A stretch of DNA of 64,000 nt from Adiantum capillus-veneris (lineage: Eukaryota > Streptophyta > Polypodiopsida > Polypodiales > Pteridaceae), in contig CM043967.1 in NCBI GenBank assembly GCA_014529385.2, positions 131,933,182-131,997,181 of the forward strand, in the 5' to 3' direction. Below, one piece after another: positions 37,976-50,395 of the stretch. A program made the translations under genes and the position numbers. The notes beneath the pieces were generated by a model. That model saw only the letters and a program-made list of their open reading frames with translations, searched no databases and was not told the DNA's origin. The number at the start of each line of letters is the position of its first letter. Within the stretch, counting starts at the first letter, position 1.

Positions 37976-38926
37976 CAGGTAAATGGAAATAGAAGATTGG
38001 TACATGGTCCAAGGCAAATTTTGCTTGCAAATGGACCCTTTGAAAGTTGGGACAGTGATGCTATGGGTCCTTTGCCTAGAACAAAAAATGGTAAAATCTA
38101 TATTCTAGTGGTTGTAGATTACATGACTATGTGGGTAGAGGCTGGCAAGGGTAAATGGAAAAACAGTGAGCAAACTTGTCTATACTAATATTTGTTGCAG
38201 ATTGGACACACCTCTAGAGATTTTTTCTGATAATGGTCTAGGGTTCAAGAAGGTTTTACTCATGAAAGTTTGTGAAGAGTTTCATATTCTATATCTTCAT
38301 AGCACACCCTACTACCCACAGTCAAATGGTTAGGTGGAGAAGGCTAATGGTGTTATTGCAGGCAGCATTAGAACGATGGTGCAAAATAAGACAAAGTTGT
38401 TTGATGACTTCTTGGATGGTGCCTTGTGGGCGTATCTAACCACATATTGGGAATCCACAGAATTCACACCATTTCACTTGGTCTATGGTCAAGAGGCCTT
38501 GCAGCCTATCGAGCTCAACATTCCAACCATGCGACTTCACAGCAAAGGGGCACAAAATAACCAAGAAACATGGGCAGATCGACTTCTTACCTTAGTCGAA
38601 CTTGAGTGGAAAAGAGAAGCACCTTATGAGTGCTACAAGAGCAAAAGCTATGCAAGAAAAAGAGAAGCTTGATAAGAAGGTCAATGACAAGGGTATCAAG
38701 GAAGGTGGATTGGTGCTAAGGTATGACAATCGACTTGACAATAGGTTTGCTGCCAAATTCAACCAAAGATGACAAGGTCCGTATGTGGTCAAAAAATTAT
38801 TTAATTCAAGTTACTATTAGCTCATGGATTTAGATGGCAAGGAGCATCCTAAGAAGGTGAATGGATACCCACTAAATTCCTACTTGAGTCGCACTCTACC
38901 AAAGGATCTACAAGAGAATCACCAAT
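37976..38926 (+). pseudogene. Gypsy pol fragment: integrase core and C-terminus
   Basis: Continues 11191-11800: zinc region end, then NRRLVHGPRQILLANGPF and an integrase core with first catalytic Asp region changed (WDSDAMGPLP). The frame shifts near 38150, with stops to 38330. It continues VEKANGVIAGSIRTM, ALWAYLTTY and FTPFHLVYGQEALQPIE (38334-38672), and a chromodomain-free C-terminal part to 38926 with stops. Homologous to 9060-9900. Confidence 0.8.
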
Positions 38927-38984
38927 AAGCTATATCATCATGTAAGTCTTTTAGTGCCCACCGGCCATATCTAGCCACAGGGTT

Positions 38985-39175
38985 TGAAACCCAACAATCT
39001 CCTACTTGAAGACTACCAAACAATATGACACCTTTTCCATCTCTACCTTTTCAGCATCCGATTTGGGACAATCTTTAACTGCAGCCATAGGGGTACTCAA
39101 TGCTTTCCCCCCTTGCATGTTTAAACGTTCCAATACCTTGTGAATATACTCTTTCAAAAAAAGTTCAAGTATACC
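38985..39175 (-). pseudogene. Copia RT scrap
   Basis: On the minus strand it resembles 33361-33450 (the region after the copia DD motif, around EYIHKVLERLNM and GKALSTPM), with several breaks. Boundaries are uncertain. Confidence 0.5.
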
Positions 39176-39599
39176 ACCTGTGTTATCTCTCTTGATCTAA
39201 GTTGCATTGTACGTTATACGATGTACATATAATACGCTTTAAATAGAGGTATTATACGACACCTATCTTTATTCGACCATATTATACGGGGCCACATCAG
39301 CAAAACTACCGTATCGTATAATTTCTTAGAATTTTGATTGAAATAATATTTCGATCAGAATATTTATGTCGATCAAAATATAGTTCTTTATATACCGTGA
39401 AAACGGGTTGTTTTCCTCATTCTATTAATCTCTCTTCCCTTATCTCATCTATAGGTGAGCTTTACAACATCAAGAAAAAAAAAACCATTTTAGATTTAGT
39501 CACATATATTTGTTTTAGTAAAAAATTAGAGCTTTGGATAAAAAGTTTATTTTAGGCTTTGGAGTTTTGAGTCTTTAACTGCCCTGTGTGAAGTATATC

Positions 39600-40025
39600 T
39601 TACACTGGGAGGTAGGTTGCTTGCCTTGTGTAGAGGAAACTTAAAGTTAGCAATTATTTTCTTTGTGTTGAAATATGTTCACACTTAGAAGTAACTTTAG
39701 CTAGATGGTTAAGAGTTACTTGTTGTGTGTTGAACTATGTTCACACCTAGAAGTAGCTTAGGTCAGATTTATCTAATGATTGTCTATCATGTGTAGAGTA
39801 ATACTCACACTACAGACAATTTAGGTAGATTAAATAATAATCTCTCGCTTTTTGAGTAGAGGTATTCTCACACCTAGAAGAGATTTAGAGAAGTAGTGAG
39901 TTTTGATTTCTTGCCACGTGTAGAGTTACACTCACACTTAGAGGTAATTTAAATTATTGAGTAAGATTAAGCGATTTATTTATCATGATTCATGTGCAAA
40001 GTGAAAGCTCACACTTGGAAAAAAA
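39600..40025. repeat. Degenerate tandem array, about 63 bp, 7 units
   Basis: CACACYTAGAAG-like cores at about 39602, 39680, 39742, 39806, 39869, 39933 and 40010, each followed by an AGTAATTTAG-like segment and a GTGTAGAG-like segment. Spacing is mostly 62-64 bases. Confidence 0.7.
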
Positions 40026-40150
40026 AATTGGTATTATAATTTAAAGAGGTTAAAAACGTTGACGAATAAAGTAATGTAAATGGTATTAGAGTTTGATTTT
40101 AGATGTGTATTTAGTAATTAGTTCTGTTTGAGCTTGCAGATCTTAAGAAG

Positions 40151-42140
40151 ATGGTGAAAGGATATGAGTGGAACTACGTAGATGAATTGGTTAGTGGAAA
40201 GATTACATCAAAGTTGAGGTGTAAGACCTGGGGCCATAATTTTAGCAAAAATGCTCACAGGATAAAAGAACATGTGTTCAAAATTCTTGGAAACGTTGTA
40301 TTTTGCAAATACCCCCCAAGAGGTATTCAAGAAAAATTTCCCGAGTGGGCCCTAAGGGCCAAGAAAGCACATCTTGAGGGGAAACCCAAAATGATGGCTA
40401 GGGTCATCGAGATGACACTCGGCAATGATCAAAACCCTCCTTCAATCCCTGCTTCAGGTCAATGAGGGTGTCATTCATCCTTTGCTAGGGATTGTAGCTC
40501 TAATCGTACCGAAAGCTCTGATAACATAAGCCAAACTGAAGCATGGACTGGAGGAGAACCTACACCAAGTGGTCCTACTTTGCATCAGGCATTTGGGAAA
40601 CAATGGATGCTTGAACTCCATCTTAAGTGGACGCAAGAATTTTTTGCATTTGGAATTCCTTTTAATGTCATTCAAAATCCTATCTTCAAAGATGCTTTAA
40701 TGACACAACAAAGAAGCGTTTTTTGGTACCTGATTATAACAAGATGCGTACAGAATATTTAGATAAAGTGAAAAGTACATCAAAGAATATTTTAAAGCAC
40801 ACATCTCTTGATTATGTACCACAGTATGGATGCACAATTTCTCTAGATGATTAGACAAATTTTCAGAAGAAACCATTGATTAATGTGATGCTGATTTGTC
40901 CAAGAGGTTCCATCTTTCTTGAAGCGATTGATACATCCCTGAAAGAGAAAAGTAGTGGATATCTTGCTGGTGTATATAAGCGTTTGATCAGAAGAGCAGG
41001 GGGACCTAAAAATGTGACAACCGTTGTCACAGATAATGCATTTAACTACAAAGCAGCTGGAAAAGCACTTGAAGCAAAGTATCCAGAGATTACATTGGTT
41101 CCATGTGCTACTCACACTTTGAATCTGCTCTTAAAGGACTTTGGGAAAGTTCCTTCTATTAAGAAAACTCTTCTACATGCAAACCGCTTGGTGAAGTCTA
41201 TAAGAGGACGTTCATTTTCTTACGCTTTTTTTAAAACAAAGTCCCCAACCAAAAGTTTACAAATTTTTTGTGCGACCCATTTTGCGGAAACATATTACGT
41301 TCTCTCTGCACTACAGCAGGTTAAAGTAGCCCTTGTTGAAACAGTGACACATAGAAGATGGGACATTTGGCTTGATAGATATCCCAATTATGAACCTGCT
41401 GCTTCCAAATGCTAGCAGCTTGTAAACTCTCCTGTTTTTTAGAGAAATGTAGACAAAATTGTTACTGTCACAAAACCCTTCACTCATCTAATATGATTAG
41501 TGGACAAAGAAGCCTCTATCTTTGGACGGGTTTAGTGGTACATGCATGAAGCCACTCGCAAGTTAAAAGACTATACATCTTATGCAGGAAAAGAGAAAAC
41601 CATGATGATGTCGTTTGTCAAAAAATGATGGGAGCAACTACATACTCCTTTACATGGAGCAGGTTTTTTCTTAGATCTCAAGTTCCAGATGCACGAGCAA
41701 TCTTCAAACAATGAAGTGATCAGTGATTTCAAGAAAGTGTGTGCTCAACTATTAGGCAATGTGGATGGATAGGTGGCATACGCATAGAAGGTGGCATATA
41801 CTAGCAGAGAAGGAATGTTTGGGGATCCTTGGCATATAAATGCTATCAAGACGATGTGCGCACCAGTTTGGTGGAAAGAGTACGGTGGAGAAAAAGTGGA
41901 GCTTCAACATGTGGCCGTGAGAGTATTGTCTATTGCCACCTCAAGTGGTAGCTGTGAAAAAAATTGGTCTTTGTTTGCTTTTGTGAATACCAAAAAACAA
42001 AATCGATTAAGTCCTAAACAAGCTACGGACTTTGTGTATGTATTTTGTAACATGCGACTTATACATAAGCCAACAAAGTTAGCCACACGTGCCACGGAAT
42101 AAGGCTTCGTGGCGCTTTCAAACACACAAAGCAATTGCAA
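40151..42140 (+). pseudogene. hAT transposase remnant
   Basis: In order: a BED-type zinc-finger-like start (40151-40465, MVKGYEWNYVDEL; the second zinc cysteine seems replaced in RCKTWGHNF); a DUF659-type block (40876-41415, VVTDNAFNYKAAGKAL and VPCATHTLNLLLKDFGK, which holds typical hAT core residues); and the hAT C-terminal dimerisation region (41791-42102, HVAVRVLSIATSSGSCEKNWS, then NRLSPKQATDFVYVFCNMRL). Stops and shifts near 40465, 40760, 41413 and 41780 make it inactive. Confidence 0.82.
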
Positions 42141-42264
42141 ATGAGCTCAACTCTGATGATCAAATGGAATGGTACTAGGAAGATAATGATCCAGAATTTT
42201 TAGATGTTGAAGAAATTGATGACATGGTGCCTGTGATTGAGGGGACAAATGATCTATACTACCT

Positions 42265-43070
42265 AACCTCTCTCTTCAGTTTGACATGGTGATCATCAAC
42301 AACTAGAGACGAGAAAAGAATAAAAATTCCAATCAACTTGTAGTGCAACGCGATGGTCAAAGAATTCAAGATCAAAGGATGTGAAATATATATTCCCTCG
42401 CTGTGGTGCGACACGGTGATCAGCAACAACCAGAGATGAAGCATCCATTAAATCCAATCTCCCTACAGTGCGACATGATGGTCAGCAACAACCAAGAATG
42501 ATGGATTTAAAAACCCTAAACCCCTCCCTGGAGTGTGACACAGTGGTTAGAAACAATCAAAGACGAGGAATTTATTAAATCCAATCGTCTTATGGTGCGA
42601 CATGGTGGTCAAAAATAGTCAAGAACAAAGGATACAACAACCCTAAACCCCTCCTTGTAGTGCAACACGGTCGTCAACAACAAACAAAGACAAAGAATCT
42701 ATTAAATCCAATATTCTTGCAGTGCGAGCGATGGTCAGCAACAGTCAAGAACAAAGGATTTGGCAACCCTAAACTCCTCTCTGCAGTGCGACACAGTGGT
42801 TAGCAACAAACAGATGAAGAATCTATTTTTTTAAATCTCATCTTCGAGTAGTGCGATGCAATGGTCAGCAACAACTAGGAAGAAAAGATGTAAGATAGCT
42901 AACTACTCCCTACTGTGTGACTCGGTGGTCAGCAACAACGAGGGATGGAAAATCTAATTGTACAACCTAAGATACTTCCTGCAGTGCGACATGGAGGTCA
43001 GCAGTACTCAAGGACAAAGCATCTAAAGTCTAATCCCCCTTGTAGTGTGTCACAAGGATCGACACAGTCA
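42265..43070. repeat. Degenerate tandem array, about 64 bp, 13 units
   Basis: A core like GTGCGACAYGGTGGTCAGCA recurs at about 42282, 42342, 42404, 42467, 42532, 42595, 42659, 42722, 42786, 42851, 42915, 42983 and 43045, separated by CAAAGACGAGGAATCTATTA-like and CCTAAACCCCTCC-like segments. Confidence 0.85.
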
Positions 43071-43329
43071 AGGACGAGTGTCTAAACCTGCAGACTAACA
43101 CTAAGGTGTGAGCAAAGCTCCACAATAATAGTGCTAGCAAAAACAAGATGCAAACTAACATTGAGGTGCGAGCAAAGCTCCACAACAACATTGCTAGCAA
43201 ATAAAATTCACAAAAAAAAACCATAAAAAATTAGAAGAAAAATTACCTGCTCTACTCTACTCGGCCCGGCTTGGCTTTGCTTTGCTTTGCTCTGCTCAGC
43301 TTCCCTCTGTTCTTCTCTCTCTCTCACAC

Positions 43330-43438
<109 letters not shown>

Positions 43439-43637
43439 GCAATTGTGACAGTTCGTTCGAACTGTCGCAACGCAAACAGTATTTTCATTGAAATATTCTT
43501 CGATCAAAATATAGTTCGATCAAAATAAAATTATTTGGAGATACGCATATAATACGGGTATACGTCATATAACACCAAAATATACGTACAATTGTTTTAT
43601 ATACGGGCATATAAATGCAACCTAGCACTTGATAAGC

Positions 43638-44852
43638 TGATAAGCCACTTTTGGTATGTACAAAGTAGTGCATATATGCATGTTCATATGCATAAAATGA
43701 TGTAAATACATTAATTTGGGAGCTTTGCAAAGTGGTTTTAAGTTTCAAATGTGGGGCAACGTGTGTGCATTGTAAATATTCATGCTTGCGTGTAAGTAGT
43801 GGAGCATACATACATGTCTGGATAGGGTATCGAGGCCTTTGATATGGTTCCAAGTGGCTTCTTTTCGTTCTAGAGAATGTGTTTAAGCTTTCTAGAATGT
43901 AAATAATGCAAGTGGGAGGTTTGGACACCCTTGTCCTGCCCGGCACATGCTGTAACTGTCCATTTGCAGTGCCTGATCTGCGGTGATATGTGCACTATCC
44001 TAGAAGTGGTGAAAAATGGAATGTGGGGATGTGCAAAAGTTCTTTGGGTATCAAGGACCATGCCTAAAACATTTGGTGGAATTTGTAGTCTGTTTGGGGT
44101 TTTTCCCGCGAAAAATATCCGTCAAGGGTCAAAACTGGCCAAAACTAGGCCGAGAAAGGTAAAAAATGTTCAAAAATGGTGTGAAAAGGCTGAAAATTGA
44201 CACATCACTCACGGTGCCATGAGTGTTGAGTCTGAGGTCAAACTTTTGATGTGCAATATCAGCACTTTCACCTCTCTGTGTGTGGGAGGAAGTAGGGTTC
44301 CTACAGGTAGTCTAGTGCAGTCCCGTCGCGTTTGCATCCTATTTTCGAGTGTGTGGAGGAGTGAATGAGAGCTTTCTCTCTTCAATTTTTCACTTGGGAG
44401 AGTCTATGGAATTTCTGCGGTGATTATGGATGCGTGTGTGTGAGGAATTGAGGAAAGAAGGTGCGGCTTTCTGCAAGACTATGTGACCCTGTATCGGTGC
44501 CATTAGGGTTGGCGCTACTCCAAAGAGGCCAATAGAGTGGAGTTTGGTAAAGGCTTCGCAATGGTTTGAGAGAGGCCTTTTGTGGCTGGAGTTTTTGATA
44601 ATTTTTCTTGTATATTTTGGTCACCATCAAGTGTGATTTCAAGTGTTGATCACCTCGACTCACCTTGTAGTGTCTGCGGGCAAGCAAGGGCTTGTAGGTC
44701 GAGGCGTTTGGAGTTTGATTTGAGCTTGTGGATAGTATTTTTATTGAGCTCTTGAGTGGTGTTGTGTGTGGGTTGGAATTTAAGTGAATTCCTTGTGTGG
44801 TGTTGAGTTGTTTGGGTGTGTGAGCGTGCGCACGACATCTTTTGGTCCATCA
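43638..44852 (+). repeat. LTR 1 of the tandem array
   Basis: 1,215 bp, TGATAAGCCACTTTTGG...GGTCCATCA. Matches LTR 2 and LTR 3 throughout with scattered differences. Confidence 0.8.
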
Positions 44853-44879
44853 TCCTTTGGCAATCTTGCTAGGAAGCGA

Positions 44880-47003
44880 AAATTTTCGGTTGTGCACTCA
44901 GAAGTTGAATTTCGAGTGGTGATGTATCTACCTTTGGGTACTGAAGGGAGTTTCATGATGGTGGTGCCATTCCAACCATCTATTTTCATAGGTTTCAAGG
45001 ATGCAAAAGATTAGGTTGCATCATATGAGTGTGATTTGACATGTTTATGCTATGCAGTTCTAAATGAGGCACAAAAGCTTGCAAGAATCAATCTGGTGGT
45101 CAGACGTAATGCAAGAGATTTGTATGAGGTCTTGTCACAAGATGAGAAGGGCAATTGGGACGTGTTTAAGAGATTCTTTTTGAAGCGGTTCAAGAGGTGA
45201 TCCCTCACCAAGATGCATGGAAATAGGTTAGTAGTTTGTTTATGCAAGAGCACAAGTCTGCTGCTGCAAATTTTTGGTCAAAATTTCATCATGCTTAGGG
45301 AGTGTGGAAAGATGCTATATTGCATGTGGAAGCCATGTCTAAAGATTTATTTTATTCTACATTTTACAAATAGCCAAAGAATATAGGTATTCATAAGTTT
45401 GTTGCAACCGGGTCCTTAAGTTGAAAGTGCAAGATCAAGAGCCCAATTCCATGCGTGAAGCATTTAAGATAGTGCTACAAAAAGAGAGAAAGATATGTGT
45501 TGCTACAAGCACAAAGTTCCCTTTGTCAATACGTGGTATGGATAGTGTGGATGAGCTTTATGTGCATAAAGTCACAATTGCAAGTGGTCATGTTGGCGAG
45601 GATAATAGTTTGGAGATAGGTGTGGATGCCCATATGTGCAAAGTTGATGCAAATGAAGTATGTGAAGAAATTTTGGAGAGCATACACATGCCTATAGTGC
45701 AAAATGGCAAGAACATGGTAGATGAATGCAAAAGTTTGAGCACTAGCACAAGAAGCGAAGATGATGAGAGTGAATTTGTACAAGGATGACGCAAGCTATG
45801 ATGGTGACACTTCTGATGCTAGGGAGAGTTGGTGTAGCGATCTATGCGATGATGACATAGATTCACTAGATCCATTGAAGGATATGGTAGCCTTGCACAA
45901 AGAGCAATGTATCTTTTAGGAAGGAGCTTTGCAGCAACATGTTATGGATTCTTGCATTGACGATGAGAGGAAAGGCTATGGTCATGGAGTTTCTACACCG
46001 AGTGCAGATGATGCAGAAGAGGATGATGCTATGATGGTTGATGTGACCTTTGGTCCATGTGCTTTAAAAGAGCTGGGAGTTGGGCAACCCTGTAGTGGTC
46101 ATGATGAAGAGGTTTTGAGTCATGAAGGTGATAGAAATGAGTTCTATATGTGTGCAAGGATTTGATGCTGGCTCCATCTCCAAGGGATGTCCATAATGAT
46201 ACATGCCATGTGGTTGTTCAATATAAACATCTTGAGGTTGTGATAGACAAGGAAGTTCAAGTGATATTTCGCTTGCACAATGATTTGATGGATGCATTTA
46301 ACATGCGTCAAAGTATGGATGGGCCATATCCCTTTATGTGTGAAGATCCTCATTGGAAATTAGTAAATCTTGGGGCATGTTGGAATGGTGAGGATCTCAT
46401 TATGATGTGCTGCTATGTGGCTTTGTATGCATGTTTCCAACTTTCAATTGTGAAGATCTTGATTGGAAAATAGTAAATCCTGCGGCACGTTGGCATGGTG
46501 AGGATTTCATTATGACGTGCTATGTGTCTTTGCATGCATGTTTCCAGCTTTCCAAGTGGAGGATGCTTTCTGTGGAAGAAGAGGATGCTAGTGATAGTTT
46601 TTTTGAAGAGCGTTTTCAATTTTGGAATGGATTTGTTAATGCTTTGAGTGATGATCTCTTGGGTGTGGGGAACGAAGAGCAAGCAATGCATCAGGAAGAT
46701 TATGTGGGATTTATGGTTGTCAATCAAATGGGATCTAGTTATGAGATGCATTTTGAGGTATTTGTGGGTTTGGCTGATTGGAGCAAAGTATGGTACAGCA
46801 TGGCATGTGCCAACCTTGGAGAAGATTCATATCATGCTTGGGATCCAGGTGGGTGGTTGCGTTCTAGCAAGAAAATAGATGCTTTTGCATTTGGTGTGAG
46901 TGGCATGTTGCAATACATAGGTGGTATTATGCAATTGGATGAGTTTCCATGTGATCCAGGAGGAAGTATGCAACCACTTTTGCAGGTTTATGACAGAATT
47001 TGA
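44880..47003 (+). pseudogene. Gag-like and acidic ORF pieces, unit 1
   Basis: A Gag-like stretch (about 44890-45200; FMMVVPFQPSIF, then DLYEVLSQDEKGNWDVFKR) is broken by stops at about 45012 and 45198. Next is a 122-codon piece at 45421-45789 (KFPLSIRGMDSVDELYVHKV), then acidic pieces at 45929-46165 and 46407-47003 (VEEEDASDSFFEERFQFW, DPGGWLRSSKKIDAF). The later pieces match unit 2 and look like one long decayed protein. I do not recognise them. Gag assignment of the first piece rests on its WY...L...F..RF-like pattern in unit 2. Confidence 0.6.
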
Positions 47004-47037
47004 TGCAAGTGTTGAGCATTTAGGGACTGGGCAATGA

Positions 47038-48247
47038 TGATAAGCCACTTTTGGTCTGTACAAAGTAGTGCGTATATGCATGGTCATATGTAAAAAATGA
47101 TGTAAATACATGCATTTGGGAGCCTTGCAAAGTGGTTTTGAGTTTCAAATGTGGGGCAACGTGTCAACATTGTAAATATTCATGCTTGTGTGTCTGCAGT
47201 CGAGCATACATACATGCCTAGATAGGGTATCAAGGCCTTGTATATGGTACCCATTGGCTTATTTTGGTTCTAGACAATGTGTTTAATCTTTCTAGAATGT
47301 AAATAATGAAAGTGGGAGGTGTGGACACCCTCGTCCTGCCCGAGAAGTTTGGCACATGAGGTAACTGTCTATTTGCAGTGCCTGATCTGCGGTGATACGT
47401 CCTAGAAGTGGTCAAAAATGGAATGTGTGGATGTAAAAAATATATGTGGGTATCAAGGACCACTCTTATAAAATTTTGGAGTCCTTTCGGGTTTTTCTCG
47501 TGAAAAATACCTGTCAGGGGTCAAAACTAGCCAAAACTGGCCCAGACAGGTCAAAAAATGGTCAAAAATGGTGTGAAAAGGCTAGAAATTGACACATCAC
47601 TCATGGTGCCATGAGTTTTGAGGCTGAGGGAGATCTTTTGATGTGAGATATCAGCACTTTCACCTCTCTGTGTGTGGGAGGAAGTAGGGTCTCTACAGGT
47701 GGTCTAGTGCAGTCCCATCGTGTTTGCGTCCTGTTTTTGAGTGTGTGGAGGAGTGAATGTGGGCTTTATCTCTTCAATTTTTCACTTGGGAGATTCTATG
47801 GAAGTTTCGAGGTTTCCATGTATGTGTGTGTGCAAGGAATTGAGGGAAGAAGGTGCGGCTTTTTTTGCAAGAATATGTGACCCTATATCGGTGCCATTAG
47901 GGTTGGCGCTACTCCAAAGAGTCCAACAACGTGGAGTTTGGTGAAGGCTTCACAATGGTTTGAGAGAGGCCTTTTGTGGCTAGAGTTTTTGATGGTTTTT
48001 CTTGGATATTTTGGTCACCATCAAGTGTGATTTGAAGTGTTGATTAACTTGACTCACCTTGCACTGGTCTGCGGGCAGGCAAGGGCTTGTAGGTCGAGGC
48101 GTTTGGAGTTTGAACTGAGCTTGTGGATAGTATTTTTATTGAGCTCTTGAGTGGTGTTGTGTGTGGGTTGGAATTTAAGTGAATTACTTGTGTGGTGTTG
48201 AGTTGTCTGGGTGTGTGAGTGTGCGCACGACGTCTTTTGCTACATCA
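47038..48247 (+). repeat. LTR 2 of the tandem array
   Basis: 1,210 bp, between the two internal regions. TGATAAGCCAC...GCTACATCA. Confidence 0.8.
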
Positions 48248-48252
48248 TCCTT

Positions 48253-48272
48253 TGGCGATCCTGCTGGGGAGC
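48253..48272 (+). promoter_or_regulatory. Primer binding site, tRNA-Arg-like
   Basis: TGGCGATCCTGCTGGGGAGC, five bases after LTR 2. It resembles the primer sites complementary to plant tRNA-Arg used by several gypsy lineages, with a few mismatches. Unit 1 has a worn version at 44858. Confidence 0.6.
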
Positions 48273-48289
48273 AAAAATTGCCGATTGTG

Positions 48290-49803
48290 CACTCAAAAGT
48301 TGAAGTTCGAGCGGTGATGTATCTACATTTTGGGTGTTGAAGGGAGTTTCATGATGGTGGTGCCATTCCAACCAACTATTTTCACAAGTTGCGAGGATGC
48401 AAACGATTGGCTTGCATCATATGAGTTTGATTTGACATGTTTATGCTATGCAGTTCCGAGTGAGGTGCAAAAGCTTGCAGGAATCAATGTGGTGGTCAGA
48501 GGTAATGCAAGAGATTGGTATGAGGGCTTGTCACAAGATGAGAAGGGTAATTGGGACATGTTTAAGAGGAAATTTTTGAAGCGGTTCAAGAAGGTGATGA
48601 TGCATGGAAACAAGTCACTAGTTTGCTTATGCAAGAGCACGAGTCTACTGCAGACTTTTGGTCAAGATTTGATGATGCTTGGACAGTGTGGAAAGATGCT
48701 CTATTGCATGTGGAAGCCATGTCTAAAGAGGAATTTTATTTTGCATTTACAAATAGCCAAAGAATATAGGTATTCACAAGTTTCTTGTGACCGGTCCTTA
48801 AGTTGAAACTGTAAGATAAAGAGCCCAATTCCATACGTGAAGCATTGAAAATAGCGCTACAAAAAGAGAGAAAGCTATGTGTTTCCACAAGCACAAAGTT
48901 CCCTTTGTCAATACGTGGTATGGATAGTGTGGATGACCTTTATGTGCATAAAGTCACAGTTGCAAGTGGTCATGTTGGCGAGGATAATAGTTTGGATATA
49001 GGTGTGGATGCCCATATGCGCAAAGTCGATGCAAATGAAGTATGTGAAGCAATTTTGAAGAGCATACACATGCCTATGGTGAAAAATGGCAAGAACATAG
49101 TAGACGAATGCAAACGTTTGAGCACTAGCACAAGAAGTGAAGATGATGAGAGTGAAATTGTACAAGGATGAGGCAACCTATGATGGTGACACATCTGATG
49201 CTAGTGAGAGTTGGTGTAGCGATGTATGCGATGATGACATAGAGTCACTAGATACATTGAAGGATATGGTAGCCTTGCACAAAGAGCAATGTATCTTTTG
49301 GGAAGGAGCTTTGCATCAACACGATATGGATTCTTGCATTGACGATGAGATGATAGGCTATGGTCATGGAGTTTCTACACCGAGTGAAGATGATGCAGAA
49401 GAGGATGATTCTATGATGGTTGGTGTGACCTTTGGTACATGTGCTTTATAAGATCTCGGGTTGGGCAACCCTCTAGTGGGGTCATGATGAAGGGGGTTTT
49501 GAGTCATGAAGGTGATAGAAATCAGCTCTATATGTGTGCAAGGATTTGATGTTGGCTCCATCTCCAAGGGATGTCCATAATCATATACACTCCATGTGGT
49601 TGTTCAATATAAACATCTTGAGGATGTGATAGACAAGCAAGTTCAAGTGATAACTTGCTTGCACGATGATTTGATGGATGCATTTCACATGCTTCAAAGT
49701 ATGGATGGGCTATACACCTTCATCTGTGAAGATCTTCATTGGAAATTAGTAAATCTTGGGGCACATTGGCATGGTGAGGATCTCATTATGATGTGCTATG
49801 TGT
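48290..49803 (+). pseudogene. Gag-like gene and acidic ORFs, unit 2 (5' part)
   Basis: The best-preserved copy of the internal gene. Codons at 48330-48806 read FMMVVPFQPTIF, then DWLASYEFDL, VVVRGNARDWYEGLSQDEKGNWDMFKRKFLKRF, a retrotransposon Gag helical pattern. Frame changes follow at about 48800 and 49140, leading into pieces at 48845-49171 and 49137-49451, and a further piece at 49596-49803 that is cut at the insertion point of the 9.4-kb element. No zinc knuckle, protease or pol is seen. The function beyond Gag is unknown. Confidence 0.65.
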
Positions 49804-49808
49804 CTTTG
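49804..49808. repeat. Target-site duplication CTTTG (left)
   Basis: CTTTG here and at 59209-59213 flank the complete Gag-protease element. The uninterrupted sister unit reads TGTGTCTTTGCATGC near 46527, confirming the target. Confidence 0.95.
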
Positions 49809-50058
49809 TGTGCGCTCCTTGCCGCACTGTCGAAGCAAGGGACTTGCCAATACACCGTATGCGAGCCACAAACGGCTCCAAGCACACAACAAGCCTAAAC
49901 TAGCAAGCTCAAGAAAACAAAGGGTGTGTCACTCACCGCTCTACGCTCGCCTTCGTGGTGGATTCCTCGCCGCGATGAAGAAGAAGCTGCAGTCCTGCCG
50001 CGCTCAACCGCTTCGCCGCCGTCGTGCCTTCGTAATGCTCGATCGCACACACACTCTC

Positions 50059-50089
<31 letters not shown>

Positions 50090-50383
50090 AGGAGGTGAAG
50101 AAGAAGAAGATGGAGATGGAGCAAGAGCACTCTTCAATTGCACAAATGAGAGAATGAGTAAAAATTAGGTTTAGTTGGCTTTTATAGGAGCTCACCCCAT
50201 TCACACTTGGGCGCCCATGCTTAACCAACTAATCCCTTGAATGTCCAAGTTAAAGTGCGCCTCTCATCGGCGATCACTCTACCTTTCCCTATTGGTCCGA
50301 CAAGCCCGGTACCTGACTCTACCAAATACATAATACATGTCCGTCGTAGGTGATCAGGTGTCCGTGTGCCGTGAGGGTTAACA
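49809..50383 (-). repeat. 3' LTR of the complete element
   Basis: 575 bp, TGTTAACCC to GCGCACA on the minus strand. Compared line by line with 58634-59208, no difference was found. Contains a short CT/CA microsatellite (about 50056-50090). Confidence 0.93.
50179..50186 (-). promoter_or_regulatory. TATA box in LTR (3' copy)
   Basis: TATAAAAG on the minus strand, about 200 bases into the LTR; the same in the 5' LTR at 59004-59011, where it would drive the element transcript. Confidence 0.55.
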
Positions 50384-50395
50384 TGCCCCCCTTCC
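50384..50395 (-). promoter_or_regulatory. Polypurine tract of the complete element
   Basis: On the minus strand GGAAGGGGGGCA immediately precedes the 3' LTR. Confidence 0.8.

Noticed and set aside
38985-39175. Extension of the gypsy pol past 38926 into a further gene
   Set aside because: The sequence instead resembles copia RT on the opposite strand and is only a scrap.
42265-43070. CRISPR-like array because of regular spacing
   Set aside because: Units are degenerate throughout, spacers are repeats themselves and the setting is a plant hAT element; it is a minisatellite.
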